NCBI GenBank assembly: GCA_902491055.1
Contig: CABUGI010000004.1
Coordinates: 1 to 50,083 of the forward strand
Reading direction: 5' to 3'
DNA from: an uncultured Collinsella sp.
Lineage (GTDB): Bacteria; Actinomycetota; Coriobacteriia; Coriobacteriales; Coriobacteriaceae
Length of the DNA: 50,083 bases
Below are positions 8,118 through 16,883 of this stretch, piece by piece (position 1 is the stretch's first letter; each line of letters opens with the position of its first letter). The translations under genes were made by a program, and so were the position numbers. The notes beneath the pieces were generated by a model. That model did not search any database. It was given only the letters and a program-made list of their open reading frames with translations, and was not told where the DNA came from.

Positions 8118-9878
8118 ATGGAATCGATCGTTAAGTTCTTGGAGAAAGGTCAGCCGTACTTCGACAAGGTCTCTAAGAACATCTACCTTCAGGCCATTAA
8201 AGACGGCTTTTTGGCAGCAATGCCCATCATCCTGTCTTCTTCTGTCTTCCTGCTTATTTCGACCCTGCCGGGCGTTGTCGCCACGGTCGGCGGCTTTACG
8301 CTGCCCGACTGGTGGAACGTCGACGTCGTGAACTTCTGCAACAAGGTTTACAACTTCACGATGGGCGTCGTGGGCATCATGGTCGCCGGCACCACCGCAA
8401 GCGCGCTGACCGGCTCCAAGAACCGCCGCATGCCTGCCGGCAAGGCCATCAACGCCACGAGCACCATGGTCGCCGCCATGTGCGCTATGCTCATCTTGGC
8501 CGTTACCCAGACGAGTGCCAAGATCGACGGCGCCGATGTCTCGGTGTTCTTTACCGACAACATGGGCACCAAGGGCCTGCTGAGCTCCTTTGTCGCCGCA
8601 TTTGCCACGGTCAACATCTATGCCTTCTGCATTAAGCGAGACATCACCATCAAGCTGCCCAAAGAAGTCCCCGGCGCCATCGCCCAGAACTTCCGCGACA
8701 TCTTCGCCTTCAGCTTCTCCATCCTGTTTGTCGCCGTCATCGACGTTATCTGCCGCACCTGCTTGGCCGTCCCGTTTGCCAACGTCATCTCCACGCTGGT
8801 GAGCCCGCTGTTCGCCGCTGCCGATTCCTACGCCGGCCTCGCCCTCATCTGGTTCATGATCCCGCTGTTCTGGTTCATGGGCATCCACGGCCCCTCGGTC
8901 GTTAAGCCTGCCCTCAACGCCGCGCTGTTTGGCAACATCACTACCAACCTCGCCACGCTGCAGGCCGGCGGTCACCCCGCCCTCGCCCTGACCGAAAACT
9001 TCGGTAACTACATCGGCGAACTCGGCGGCACCGGCGCCACGTTCATTGTCCCGATCATCTTCCTGCTCTTTATGCGCTCCAAGCAGCTCAAGGCCGTCGG
9101 CAAAGCCTCTGTCGTGCCCGTGATGTTCGCCGTCAACGAGCCGCTGCTGTTCGCCGCGCCCATCATCCTCAACCCGTACTTCCTGATCCCGTTCCTGTTT
9201 GCCCCCGTGGCCAACGTCCTCATTGGTAAGTTCTTCATCGACTTTTTGGGCATGAACGGCTTTATCTATGCCATGCCGTGGGCACTCCCCGGACCGATCG
9301 GCACCTTCATCGACACCAACTTCCAGCCGATCTCTCTGGTCCTGGTTGTCGTCCTGCTGGTCGTTGACTTCTTGATCTACTACCCGTTCTGCAAGGCCTA
9401 CGACAACGTCCTGTGCAAGCAGGAGGCCGAGACCCTGGCCGAAGAAGAGGCCGAGGAGACCAAGGCCGTCAAGACCGCTGCCGCCCCCGCCGTTGAGGCT
9501 CCTGTTGTCGAGACCGCTTCTGCCACTGAGGCCTCCGCAGCTCCGTCCGCCCTTAAGGGCAAGGATCTGAGGGTTCTGGTTCTGTGCGCTGGCGCCGGCA
9601 CCTCTGCACTGCTCGCCAACGCGCTTAAGGAAGGCGCCGACGAGCTGGGCATCGACATTACCGCCAACGCCGGTGCCTACGGCAGCCACTACGCCATCAT
9701 GGACCAGTACAACGTCATCGTCCTGGCTCCGCAGGTTCGCACCTATTACAACGAGATGAAGGCCGACACCGACCGCCTGGGCATCACGCTGCTGTCGCCC
9801 AAGGGCAAACAGTACATCGACCTCACTAAGGATCCCAAGGGTGCCGTCGCCTGGATCGAGGAAAACCTCGAGGCATAA
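8118..9878 (+). CDS. PTS lactose/cellobiose-family EIICB permease, cassette 2
   Basis: A 586-residue EIIC-EIIB fusion. The membrane EIIC spans about residues 1-430, a linker rich in Ala, Glu and Thr about 435-480, and EIIB about 483-586, with phosphocysteine C490 in LCAGAGTSA. AAAGAGGAG precedes the ATG. It is closer to the cassette-3 permease (shared AGTTA, NRRMPAGKA, KLPKEVPGAIAQNFRDI) than to LacE of cassette 1. It probably imports a beta-glycoside that the upstream GH1 enzyme hydrolyses after phosphorylation. The EIIA partner is not encoded nearby. Confidence 0.9.
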   Translation: MESIVKFLEKGQPYFDKVSKNIYLQAIKDGFLAAMPIILSSSVFLLISTLPGVVATVGGFTLPDWWNVDVVNFCNKVYNFTMGVVGIMVAGTTASALTGSKNRRMPAGKAINATSTMVAAMCAMLILAVTQTSAKIDGADVSVFFTDNMGTKGLLSSFVAAFATVNIYAFCIKRDITIKLPKEVPGAIAQNFRDIFAFSFSILFVAVIDVICRTCLAVPFANVISTLVSPLFAAADSYAGLALIWFMIPLFWFMGIHGPSVVKPALNAALFGNITTNLATLQAGGHPALALTENFGNYIGELGGTGATFIVPIIFLLFMRSKQLKAVGKASVVPVMFAVNEPLLFAAPIILNPYFLIPFLFAPVANVLIGKFFIDFLGMNGFIYAMPWALPGPIGTFIDTNFQPISLVLVVVLLVVDFLIYYPFCKAYDNVLCKQEAETLAEEEAEETKAVKTAAAPAVEAPVVETASATEASAAPSALKGKDLRVLVLCAGAGTSALLANALKEGADELGIDITANAGAYGSHYAIMDQYNVIVLAPQVRTYYNEMKADTDRLGITLLSPKGKQYIDLTKDPKGAVAWIEENLEA

Positions 9879-9910
9879 GACGCTGACACCACCTGCCGCT
9901 TGCAGACAAT

Positions 9911-9953
9911 AAATGGCCCGTGCATCGATGTGTGATGCGCGGGCCATTTTGTT
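9911..9953 (+). terminator. Rho-independent terminator after EIICB 2
   Basis: AAATGGCCCGTGCATC (from 9911) pairs with GATGCGCGGGCCATTTT, giving a stem with one mismatch followed by TTTTGTTT. Confidence 0.85.
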
Positions 9954-9977
9954 TAGACCGCACCCGTCCTCCTGTTC

Positions 9978-10034
9978 ATCTCAATCTGTAACATCTAGCC
10001 GAGTTTTTGGGTCCTAGCTGTTACAGATTGAGAC
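9978..10034. repeat. Single 57-bp palindromic repeat (type A)
   Basis: Nearly identical to the type A copy at 4968. It sits between the convergent EIICB 2 and lacI 3 genes. The sequence after it (AAACGGAATAGGCCGAG) is the same as the linker after the copy at 20822, which suggests this site is a truncated version of the 80-bp repeat unit. Confidence 0.9.
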
Positions 10035-10056
10035 AAACGGAATAGGCCGAGCACGT

Positions 10057-11058
10057 CTACGCCCGCAAGTCCTTTACGCTGGAACGCTCGACCAGCACAC
10101 CCGAGACAAGCGTACGGCTTCTGGAGCTCGGGGCTTCCAGACCTGCGACGACCTCATTAAGCGCACGGACGCCCAGCTCGCGGTGGCGGAACTTCACCGA
10201 CGTCAGAATCGAGTTGGGAATCGTCTTGTAGAGCTCATCGTCGAAGCCGATCACGGACACGTCGTCGGGCACACTGAGCCCTTTGTCACGTAAAGCCATC
10301 ATCACGCCGTTTGCCATGCAGTCGTTAGCCGCAAGGACCGCCGTGCAATCGGGTTTATCGGCAAGCACAAGGCCCGCAGCATAGCCACTATCCGCATTCC
10401 AATCGCCTTGCAGGGGCGCGGGCGGCTCAATGCCACGCGTCTCGAGTGCCGCACGCCAACCTTTCATACGGCACTGGCTCGACAGCGACTCTTTCTTACC
10501 AGAGACGAAGTACACATTCTTGTGTCCGCGATTCAAGAAGTACTCGCATGCCATGCGCGCGCCGCCCTCTTGGTCGTCACTGACGGTAGAGCAGGTAGGA
10601 TGTTCCATCGACGTGATAATCACCGTCTTGAGGTCTTTCGGCGCCTCAAAGGTATCAAAGTCATCGACCATCTGGCGCAGGTTGAAAATCATGCCGTCGA
10701 CGGGAAGCTGCGACATCCTACGTGCCGCTTCGGCAAGGGTCATCTTCTCCCCCGCCCGCTTTTTAATCATCGTGAGCGCAAAGCCTCGCTCTGCGGCGGC
10801 ATCGGCGATACCGTCAATCATGTCCACGTTGCCGCCCGACAAGTGGAACAGCACCACGCCGATGCACCCGTAACGGCCCAACTTGAGTGAACGCGCGGCA
10901 AAGTTCGCTCGGAACTCAAGCGCTTCCATGGCAGCATGGACCCTATCGCGTGTCGACTCTCGCACGCTATCGGGCTCGTTGATCACGCGCGACACCGTCT
11001 TGAGAGAAACGCCCGCGGCAACTGCCACATCATTCATTGAGACATTTTTCTTGTCCAT
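10057..11058 (-). CDS. LacI-family transcriptional repressor, cassette 3
   Basis: A 333-residue LacI/GalR regulator. The helix-turn-helix is near residues 8-30 (MNDVAVAAGVSLKTVSRVI), followed by the effector domain. The start is taken at the ATG at 11058 (MDKKNVSMND), because 26 additional upstream in-frame residues do not resemble the family. It is divergent from the EIICB/LacG pair at 11344-14620 and presumably represses it via the perfect palindrome at 11212-11247. Confidence 0.88.
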   Translation of the reverse strand: MDKKNVSMNDVAVAAGVSLKTVSRVINEPDSVRESTRDRVHAAMEALEFRANFAARSLKLGRYGCIGVVLFHLSGGNVDMIDGIADAAAERGFALTMIKKRAGEKMTLAEAARRMSQLPVDGMIFNLRQMVDDFDTFEAPKDLKTVIITSMEHPTCSTVSDDQEGGARMACEYFLNRGHKNVYFVSGKKESLSSQCRMKGWRAALETRGIEPPAPLQGDWNADSGYAAGLVLADKPDCTAVLAANDCMANGVMMALRDKGLSVPDDVSVIGFDDELYKTIPNSILTSVKFRHRELGVRALNEVVAGLEAPSSRSRTLVSGVLVERSSVKDLRA

Positions 11059-11343
11059 CGTTGCCACTGCTTCTCCACTCGGTTCTCTATCGCTTGCTTT
11101 TTGCGTTCTAGCATACACTACCTGCCCGACTGACAAATCAACCGTTTACCGGACAATATCGACCGCTCACCCGTATATCCTTGTTGCTCTTCCAAAAATG
11201 TCTTACGTTGTCATTAACGAAATGACAACGTTGTCATTTCGTTAATGCCTTCCTTAATCAGGAAGGTTTCCGGGCAGTCCTGACCATCCATCGACGACCA
11301 GTTCCATCCACATGCATCGCGCATCAAGTAACAAAGGAGCTCT
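11059..11343. promoter_or_regulatory. Divergent promoter with 36-bp perfect palindrome, cassette 3
   Basis: Positions 11212-11247 form a perfect 36-bp palindrome whose core is ATGACAACGTTGTCAT (11222-11237). A related site, ATGTCTTACGTTGTCAT, lies at 11198-11214, about two turns upstream. The shared motif appears as ACCGTTTACCGG at 11141-11152 and ACCGCTCACCC at 11162-11172. The operator function is inferred from symmetry and position. Confidence 0.7.
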
Positions 11344-13122
11344 ATGGACGCCATCGTAAAGATGCTCGAAAAGCATCAACCGTTCTTCGAGAAGATCTCG
11401 AGAAACATCTACCTCCAGGCCATCAAAGACGGATTCCTTGGGTGCATGCCCATCGTCCTTACCTCTTCGATCTTTCTGCTGATCGCCACCCTTCCCGGCG
11501 TAGTCGGCATCACGTTGCCCCAGCCGCTCATCGACTGGTGCAACAAGCTCTACAACTTCACCATGGGCGTCATGGGCATCATGGTTGCCGGCACCACCGC
11601 CAAGAACTTTACGGCTTCCATGAACCGTCGCATGCCCGCCGGCAAGGTGCTCAACGACGGCTCCACTATGGTTGCCGCCCAGTGCAGCATGCTGCTGCTC
11701 GCTGTTACGCAGTTCACCACCAAGTTCAACGGCTCCGAGCTTTCGGTCTTCGATTGCACCAGCATGGGCACGCGCGGTCTGTTCTCCGCCTATATCGCCG
11801 CGTTCATTACCGTTTGGGTCTATAAGTTCTGCGTCTCGCGCGATCTGACCATTAAGCTGCCCAAGGAGGTCCCGGGTGCCATCGCTCAGAACTTCCGCGA
11901 CATCATCCCCTTTGGCGGCGCCGTCATTTTCTGCGGCATCATCGATGTCGTCGTGCGCAACCTCATGGGCGTTCCATTCTCCGAGCTGCTCATCAAGCTG
12001 CTCTCCCCGCTCTTCACTGCGGCAGAGACCTACCCCGGACTCATCCTTATTCAGGCGGCCACCGCGTTCTTCTGGTTCATCGGTGTCCACGGCCCTTCGA
12101 TTGTCCAGCCGGGCATCGACCCCATCCGTCTTGCCAACCAGGCCGAGAACCTGCAGGTTCTGCTGGCCGGTGGCCACCCCGCCCACTCCCTCACCTTTAA
12201 CATGTCGCTCGTGGGTGAGTTCGGCGGCACCGGCGCCACGTTCATCGTGCCGCTTCTGCTGATTCTCTTTATGAAGTCCAAGCAGCTCAAAGCCGTCGGT
12301 AAGGCCTCGATCGTTCCTGTTGCCTTCGCCGTCAACGAACCGCTGCTCTTTGGCGCGCCGATGATCCTTAACCCCTACATGCTCATCCCCTTTGTTGCCG
12401 CCGGCTGCGTCAACGTGAGTGTTGCCAAATTCTTTATCGATAACGTGGGCATGAACGGCTTCTCCTTCGTGGTGCCTTGGGCTACCCCTGCCCCCATCGG
12501 CATCTTCATCACCACAAACTTCCAGCTTATCGCCCTGGTGTTTGTCGCGATTATCATCTTGCTGGACGCCATCATCTACCTGCCGTTCTTGAAGGCATAC
12601 GATAAGCTGCTCTGCGACCAGGAGGCCGAGCGCGCCGCCGAGCTGGGTCTCGAGTCCAATGGTGCCGCTGCCATCGCCGCCGACGCCTCTGCGCCCGCTG
12701 TCGAGCAGACTGCCGCTTCCGTCGAGCCGACCGCCGCTGCCGCCGACAGCAAGCCTGTCGCCGATCAGCCCGAGCCTGCCGCCGACGCATCCGCTAAGAA
12801 GGATGTCGACGGCCTGAAGGTCCTCGTCCTGTGCGCCGGTGCCGGCACCTCTGCCATGCTTGCCAACGCCATCAAGGAAGGTGCCGCGCAGACCGGAGAG
12901 AACATCGCTTCCTCCGCAGGCGCCTATGGTCAGCACACTGCCATCATGGATCAGTACGACGTTATCGTGCTTGCCCCGCAGGTTCGTAGCTACTACAACG
13001 ACATGAAGGCCGACACCGATCGCCTGGGCATTAAGCTGCTCGCCCCGCGCGGTAAGGAATATATCGACCTTACTCGCGACCCCGCCGGCGCCATTAAGTG
13101 GCTCCGCGAGAACCTCGACTAG
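11344..13122 (+). CDS. PTS lactose/cellobiose-family EIICB permease, cassette 3
   Basis: A 592-residue EIIC-EIIB fusion with a strong AAAGGAG start signal. EIIC covers about residues 1-430. A long Ala/Glu/Pro-rich linker runs about 435-488. EIIB covers about 490-592, with phosphocysteine C497 in LCAGAGTSA. The conserved EIIC segments GVHGPSIVQPG and NEPLLFGAP are present. It is the first gene of a two-gene operon with the LacG-like enzyme 76 bp downstream. No EIIA is encoded here. Confidence 0.9.
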   Translation: MDAIVKMLEKHQPFFEKISRNIYLQAIKDGFLGCMPIVLTSSIFLLIATLPGVVGITLPQPLIDWCNKLYNFTMGVMGIMVAGTTAKNFTASMNRRMPAGKVLNDGSTMVAAQCSMLLLAVTQFTTKFNGSELSVFDCTSMGTRGLFSAYIAAFITVWVYKFCVSRDLTIKLPKEVPGAIAQNFRDIIPFGGAVIFCGIIDVVVRNLMGVPFSELLIKLLSPLFTAAETYPGLILIQAATAFFWFIGVHGPSIVQPGIDPIRLANQAENLQVLLAGGHPAHSLTFNMSLVGEFGGTGATFIVPLLLILFMKSKQLKAVGKASIVPVAFAVNEPLLFGAPMILNPYMLIPFVAAGCVNVSVAKFFIDNVGMNGFSFVVPWATPAPIGIFITTNFQLIALVFVAIIILLDAIIYLPFLKAYDKLLCDQEAERAAELGLESNGAAAIAADASAPAVEQTAASVEPTAAAADSKPVADQPEPAADASAKKDVDGLKVLVLCAGAGTSAMLANAIKEGAAQTGENIASSAGAYGQHTAIMDQYDVIVLAPQVRSYYNDMKADTDRLGIKLLAPRGKEYIDLTRDPAGAIKWLRENLD

Positions 13123-13135
13123 TTTCCTCCCTCTG

Positions 13136-13166
13136 TTGGTGCCCGGATCCCCAGTTCGGGCACCTC
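13136..13166 (+). terminator. Intercistronic hairpin, cassette 3
   Basis: GGTGCCCGGA (13138-13147) pairs with TTCGGGCACC (13155-13164). There is only a weak pyrimidine tail, so it is more likely a partial terminator or mRNA-stability element than a full stop. Confidence 0.55.
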
Positions 13167-13198
13167 TCCCTATTCGTATCCCACAGAAAGGATGACTC

Positions 13199-14620
13199 AT
13201 GACCAACCCCATGCAGTTCCCCGACGGCTTCGTGTTTGGCGGCGCCACCGCTGCTTACCAGGTTGAGGGCGAGACCCGTACGCACGGCAAGGGCAAAGTG
13301 CCCTGGGACGATTTCCTGGCAGCCCAGGGTCGCTTCTCCCCCGATCCCGCAAGCGACTTCTACAACAAATATCCGGTCGATATCGACCTGTGCCAGCGCT
13401 TCGGCATCAACGGTATCCGCGTCTCCATCGCTTGGAGCCGCATCTTCCCCAGTGGCACCGGTGAGATTAACCCCGAGGGCGTCGCTTTCTATCACGAGCT
13501 TTTCGCCACCTGCAACAAAGCTGGCGTTATCCCCTATGTCACGCTCGATCACTTCGATACGCCCGAGGCCTTTTACCAGAACGGCGGCGAGGGGTTCCTG
13601 ACGCGCACGACGATCGACGCCTTTATCGAGTACGCCAAGTTCTGCTTTGCCGAGTTCACCGAGGTCAAGCACTGGTTTACCTTTAACGAGATTCCCGCAA
13701 CCGCCGAGGGCAGCTTTATCGTCGGCAACTGGCCGCACGGCGAGAAGTACCGCCTGGACAAGGCCTTCCAGCTCATGCACAACATGATGGTGGCTCACGC
13801 CAAGGCTGTCGTCGCCTTCCATGAGGGCGGCTTTGAGGGCGAGATCGGCATTGTCCAGAACCTGGAGCCCAAGTATCCCCTCGACCCCAACAGCGCCGCC
13901 GACTGCGAGGCCGCCCGCATGGCCGACGTCATCAACAACCGCTGGGTACTCGACGCCACCTTCCGCGGCCACTATGCAGCCGACACCATGGAGGCTGCGA
14001 CCAAGCTGGCCCATATCGCCGGCGGCGAGCTCGACGTCCGCGACGAGGACATCGCCGCGCTGACCGCCGCGCTCCCCTACAACGATTGCCTGGGCGTCAA
14101 TACCTACAAGTGCCAGTTCCTGCGTGCCGCCGAGGGCGAAAACGACATCAACCACAATGGCACCGGCGACAAGGGCTCCTCGCGCTGGTTCCTCAAGGGT
14201 GTGGGCGAGGCATGCGTGCGCGAAGGCGTTCCCACGACCGATTGGGACTGGATCATCTATCCCGAGGGCCTGTACGACCTGCTGCTCCGCATTAAGAACG
14301 ATTACCCCAACTACAAGAAGATCTACATCACCGAGAACGGCATGGGCTATAAGGACGACTTCGAGGACGGCTTTATCGACGACGCCCCTCGCATCGACTA
14401 TATGCGTCAGCATCTCGCGTGGATCCTCAAGGCAATCGACGGCGGCGTAAACGTCGACGGTTACTTTGTGTGGTCGCTACAGGACCAGTTCTCCTGGACC
14501 AACGGCTATAACAAGCGCTATGGCCTGTTCTACATCGACTTTGAGACCCAGAAGCGCTACCCCAAGGCGAGCGCGTACTGGTACAAGAACGTCGCGGAGA
14601 CCGGCCTGCTCATGGCCTAG
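13199..14620 (+). CDS. lacG: GH1 6-phospho-beta-galactosidase (LacG-like), cassette 3
   Basis: A 473-residue GH1 enzyme. The predicted acid/base is E164 in WFTFNEI and the nucleophile is E379 in ITENG. The phosphate-binding FSWTNGYNKRYGLFY block is present. It is strongly similar to the enzyme at 3404 across its length (FGGATAAYQVEGETRTHGKG is shared), so it is a recent paralogue, yet the neighbouring permeases are more diverged. AGAAAGGATG precedes the ATG. Beta-galactoside-6-phosphate specificity is inferred from the resemblance to LacG. Confidence 0.88.
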   Translation: MTNPMQFPDGFVFGGATAAYQVEGETRTHGKGKVPWDDFLAAQGRFSPDPASDFYNKYPVDIDLCQRFGINGIRVSIAWSRIFPSGTGEINPEGVAFYHELFATCNKAGVIPYVTLDHFDTPEAFYQNGGEGFLTRTTIDAFIEYAKFCFAEFTEVKHWFTFNEIPATAEGSFIVGNWPHGEKYRLDKAFQLMHNMMVAHAKAVVAFHEGGFEGEIGIVQNLEPKYPLDPNSAADCEAARMADVINNRWVLDATFRGHYAADTMEAATKLAHIAGGELDVRDEDIAALTAALPYNDCLGVNTYKCQFLRAAEGENDINHNGTGDKGSSRWFLKGVGEACVREGVPTTDWDWIIYPEGLYDLLLRIKNDYPNYKKIYITENGMGYKDDFEDGFIDDAPRIDYMRQHLAWILKAIDGGVNVDGYFVWSLQDQFSWTNGYNKRYGLFYIDFETQKRYPKASAYWYKNVAETGLLMA

Positions 14621-14642
14621 TTTCCGCCGCATACCCCCTGTC

Positions 14643-14690
14643 GGCCGCATGCGAATCCCTCCACGGGTTCGTATGCGGCCTTTTTGTTTT
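14643..14690 (+). terminator. Rho-independent terminator after lacG 3
   Basis: GGCCGCATGCGAA (from 14643) pairs with TTCGTATGCGGCC, followed by TTTTTGTTTTT. Confidence 0.87.
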
Positions 14691-14713
14691 TGGTGGGCCC
14701 GTGCAGGCCGTTT

Positions 14714-14850
14714 GTCTCGATCTGTAACATCTAGCAGGGATTTTCGGTCTTAAATGTTACAGATCGAGACAAACGGAACGCCCGAGCAGAAATGTCTAAA
14801 TCTGTAACACGTAGCCCACTTTCGACCGTCTACCTGTTACAGATCAAGAC
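14714..14850. repeat. Two tandem 57-bp palindromic repeats (type A then B)
   Basis: The copies are at 14714-14770 (A) and 14794-14850 (B), with a start-to-start period of exactly 80 bp and a 23-bp linker. In the A copy the stem carries CGAT paired with ATCG, where copies 1 and 3 carry CAAT paired with ATTG. This is a compensatory change that preserves pairing. Confidence 0.9.
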
Positions 14851-14904
14851 AATAAGATAGTCAAATCCAAACTTTCCAAGCAGTTATGAAGCATGGTTTC
14901 TAGT

Positions 14905-14979
14905 TTTCGGTATCACGAACATACTTTCGGTATCATTTAATGGTATTATGATATCGAAAGTATGTTCGTGATACCGAAA
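14905..14979. promoter_or_regulatory. 75-bp near-perfect palindrome over the fic promoter
   Basis: Two 32-bp arms (14905-14936 and 14948-14979) are reverse complements with a single mismatch, around an 11-bp centre. Each arm contains two TTTCGGTATCA-like units, so there are four half-sites. TATTAT at 14944-14949 is a plausible -10, and the ribosome-binding AAAGGAG begins at the edge of the right arm. It probably binds the winged-helix C-terminus of the Fic protein or another dimeric repressor (inference). Confidence 0.7.
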
Positions 14980-14987
14980 GGAGCCAC

Positions 14988-16220
14988 ATGCGCCAGTTCG
15001 ATTACGCCACAGTCCCAGCGGAACTCGAAGCAACTCCAATCACCAACCTCCTCCTCTCGATACGCGAGCATAAAGGCCGACAGCTTGTTCTGAGTCAAGT
15101 CAAACCCGAACTCCTATCGTCCCTTATGGAGGAAGCTAAGATCCAAAGCACCCAATCCTCCAACGGACTTGAAGGAATTGTTACCACCCAAAAAAGACTC
15201 AAAGCGATCATGGCGTATTCCGCCAAGCCAAGCTCCCGCGCAGAGGAAGAAATCGCTGGATACCGAGATGTGCTGTCGCTTATTCACGAGCAACACGATT
15301 CCATTCCCGTAACGCCATCGGTCATTCTGCAGTTGCATCGTGACCTCATGGCGCACACGGCAATCTCGTATGGAGGCCATTGGAAAGATGGCGATAACGA
15401 AATCGTCTCCATTGACGATCAAGGTAATCGATTTGTGCGCTTTAGGCCCCCTTCGGCTCTAGCAACCCCGGGACTTATTAAAGAAGCCTGCCAGTCCCTC
15501 AACGATGCTTTATCTCGCCAAGTTTGCGATCCCCTCCTTATATCGCTCCGCTTTATCTTCGATTTTGTTAGCATTCATCCCTTCAACGATGGCAATGGCA
15601 GGATGAGCCGGCTCCTTACAACGCTGCTGCTCGAAAAGACTGGATACGATGTTGCGCGTTACATCAGCATCGAACGACTTATTGAAGACAACAAAGCGCT
15701 TTACTACAACGCCCTCGCTGCAAGCTCCACTGGATGGAATGAAAATCAAAACACCGAAGTACCCTTTATCCGTTTCATGCTCGGAACAACCCTGGCCGCC
15801 TACCGACAGCTCGAGCAGCGTACCTTAATTGAATCAAGCACTCGTCCCATGTCGAAGCAAGCGCGCATCGCTGTTCTATTTCAACAGAGACCCGGCGTCA
15901 TTAAGAAATCCGACATCCGGTCCAGCTGCCCCGATATCAGCGAGGTAACCGTTAAACGAACCCTCGGCCAGCTTGTTAGTTGCAGCGCAATCGAAAAAAC
16001 AGGAGCGGGTCGTTCGACGGGCTACATACTCAAAGACGTCCATGCTCTAGAACTATTCTTGCAAGCCACAATACCCGATGGCGAGGCCGCAATAACAAAA
16101 GAGGCTTCAAAGGATAAGCTCCTTGAACGTGTAAACCACGCCGAGGATGAAAGCAGAGAAGGGCTCTATGAAGACTACGATTCATTCTCAAGGGACATAA
16201 AGACGAGATACGGAGTCTAG
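14988..16220 (+). CDS. Fic family protein (predicted AMP-transferase) with winged helix
   Basis: A 410-residue Fic protein. The canonical motif HPFNDGNGR is at residues 197-205. An inhibitory motif of the S-x3-E-G type is at S58-E62-G63, placing it among Fic proteins with an N-terminal inhibitory helix. Residues about 288-350 look like a winged helix (SDIRSSCPDISEVTVKRTL). Such enzymes usually AMPylate protein targets; the target here is unknown. Base composition is clearly more AT-rich than the flanking lac cassettes, which suggests horizontal acquisition. No antitoxin gene adjoins it. The preceding palindrome suggests autoregulation. Confidence 0.9.
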   Translation: MRQFDYATVPAELEATPITNLLLSIREHKGRQLVLSQVKPELLSSLMEEAKIQSTQSSNGLEGIVTTQKRLKAIMAYSAKPSSRAEEEIAGYRDVLSLIHEQHDSIPVTPSVILQLHRDLMAHTAISYGGHWKDGDNEIVSIDDQGNRFVRFRPPSALATPGLIKEACQSLNDALSRQVCDPLLISLRFIFDFVSIHPFNDGNGRMSRLLTTLLLEKTGYDVARYISIERLIEDNKALYYNALAASSTGWNENQNTEVPFIRFMLGTTLAAYRQLEQRTLIESSTRPMSKQARIAVLFQQRPGVIKKSDIRSSCPDISEVTVKRTLGQLVSCSAIEKTGAGRSTGYILKDVHALELFLQATIPDGEAAITKEASKDKLLERVNHAEDESREGLYEDYDSFSRDIKTRYGV

Positions 16221-16325
16221 TCATATCTCAGAATAGCCTCATCCTTGTTGCCCAAAGTTATTTGCGCGTCATTGTGAAGCGGTAACCCCGCGCTGGCAAG
16301 GGCAAAAGTCCTCCTGCTGCGCTAG

Positions 16326-16722
16326 CTAGCAAATGACCTGCGCGTGCTCCTCGATGGCGGCGCGATCCTCGGCGGTAATACCCGGCTCGCACACCACGAC
16401 GTCCAAATTGTCCAAGCGGCAGAAGGTGTAGAAGTCGCGCTTGCCGATCTTGCTGGAGTCGGCGATCAGATAGCGCGAGTCCGCTTTGCTAAAAGCGAGC
16501 TGCTGGATACGGCCCTCGTCCATGTTGGACGTGGACACGTCGCCGTCCAGAATGCCGTTGGCACCGATAAACGCCGTGTCAATCCCTAGTGCGCGCAGGG
16601 TATCCTCGGCCATGGGGCCCACAAAGGCGGCGGTGCGGCGACGGTACATGCCGCCCACCGGGCACAGCTCGCAATCCTCGCGCGCCTCGAGCAGGCTAAA
16701 GGCCGAAAGCGAATTGGTCACA
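16326..16722 (-). pseudogene. Truncated DeoR-family regulator (C-terminal half only)
   Basis: About 131 codons correspond to the C-terminal half of the intact DeoR regulator at 21078-21842, with roughly ten substitutions, starting at TNSLSAFSLLEARED and ending AQVIC. The N-terminal helix-turn-helix and the first part of the sugar-phosphate domain are missing. Upstream in the same direction the similarity stops near 16722, and a stop codon follows about 20 codons further. Homology also continues for some tens of bases beyond the stop codon, so this is a DNA-level partial duplication. It is unlikely to be functional. Confidence 0.85.
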
Positions 16723-16814
16723 TAGATGGAAGACAGTTTGTCGGTGACTCGGAGAGCGCCAATGCGATCTCACGACGGTTGCGCGTATTGTCTCAATTAG
16801 ATACTCAAGGAAAT

Positions 16815-16847
16815 ACGGCCCCGCAGCTCAATAAGCTGCGGGGCCGT
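16815..16847 (-). terminator. Terminator after EIICB 4
   Basis: ACGGCCCCGCAGCT (16815-16828) pairs perfectly with AGCTGCGGGGCCGT (16834-16847). On the minus strand it is followed by ATTTCC, which is a weak U-tract. Confidence 0.75.
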
Positions 16848-16883
16848 ACCATACACCGACGAATCAACGACGAAGTGCATCCA

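Noticed and set aside
7878..9947. Long minus-strand frame (689 codons) opposite EIICB 2, and similar ones opposite the other permeases (1502-3148, 11254-13248)
   Set aside because: They are shadows of well-supported PTS genes; the translated sequences are Gly/Asp/Val-rich and match no family.
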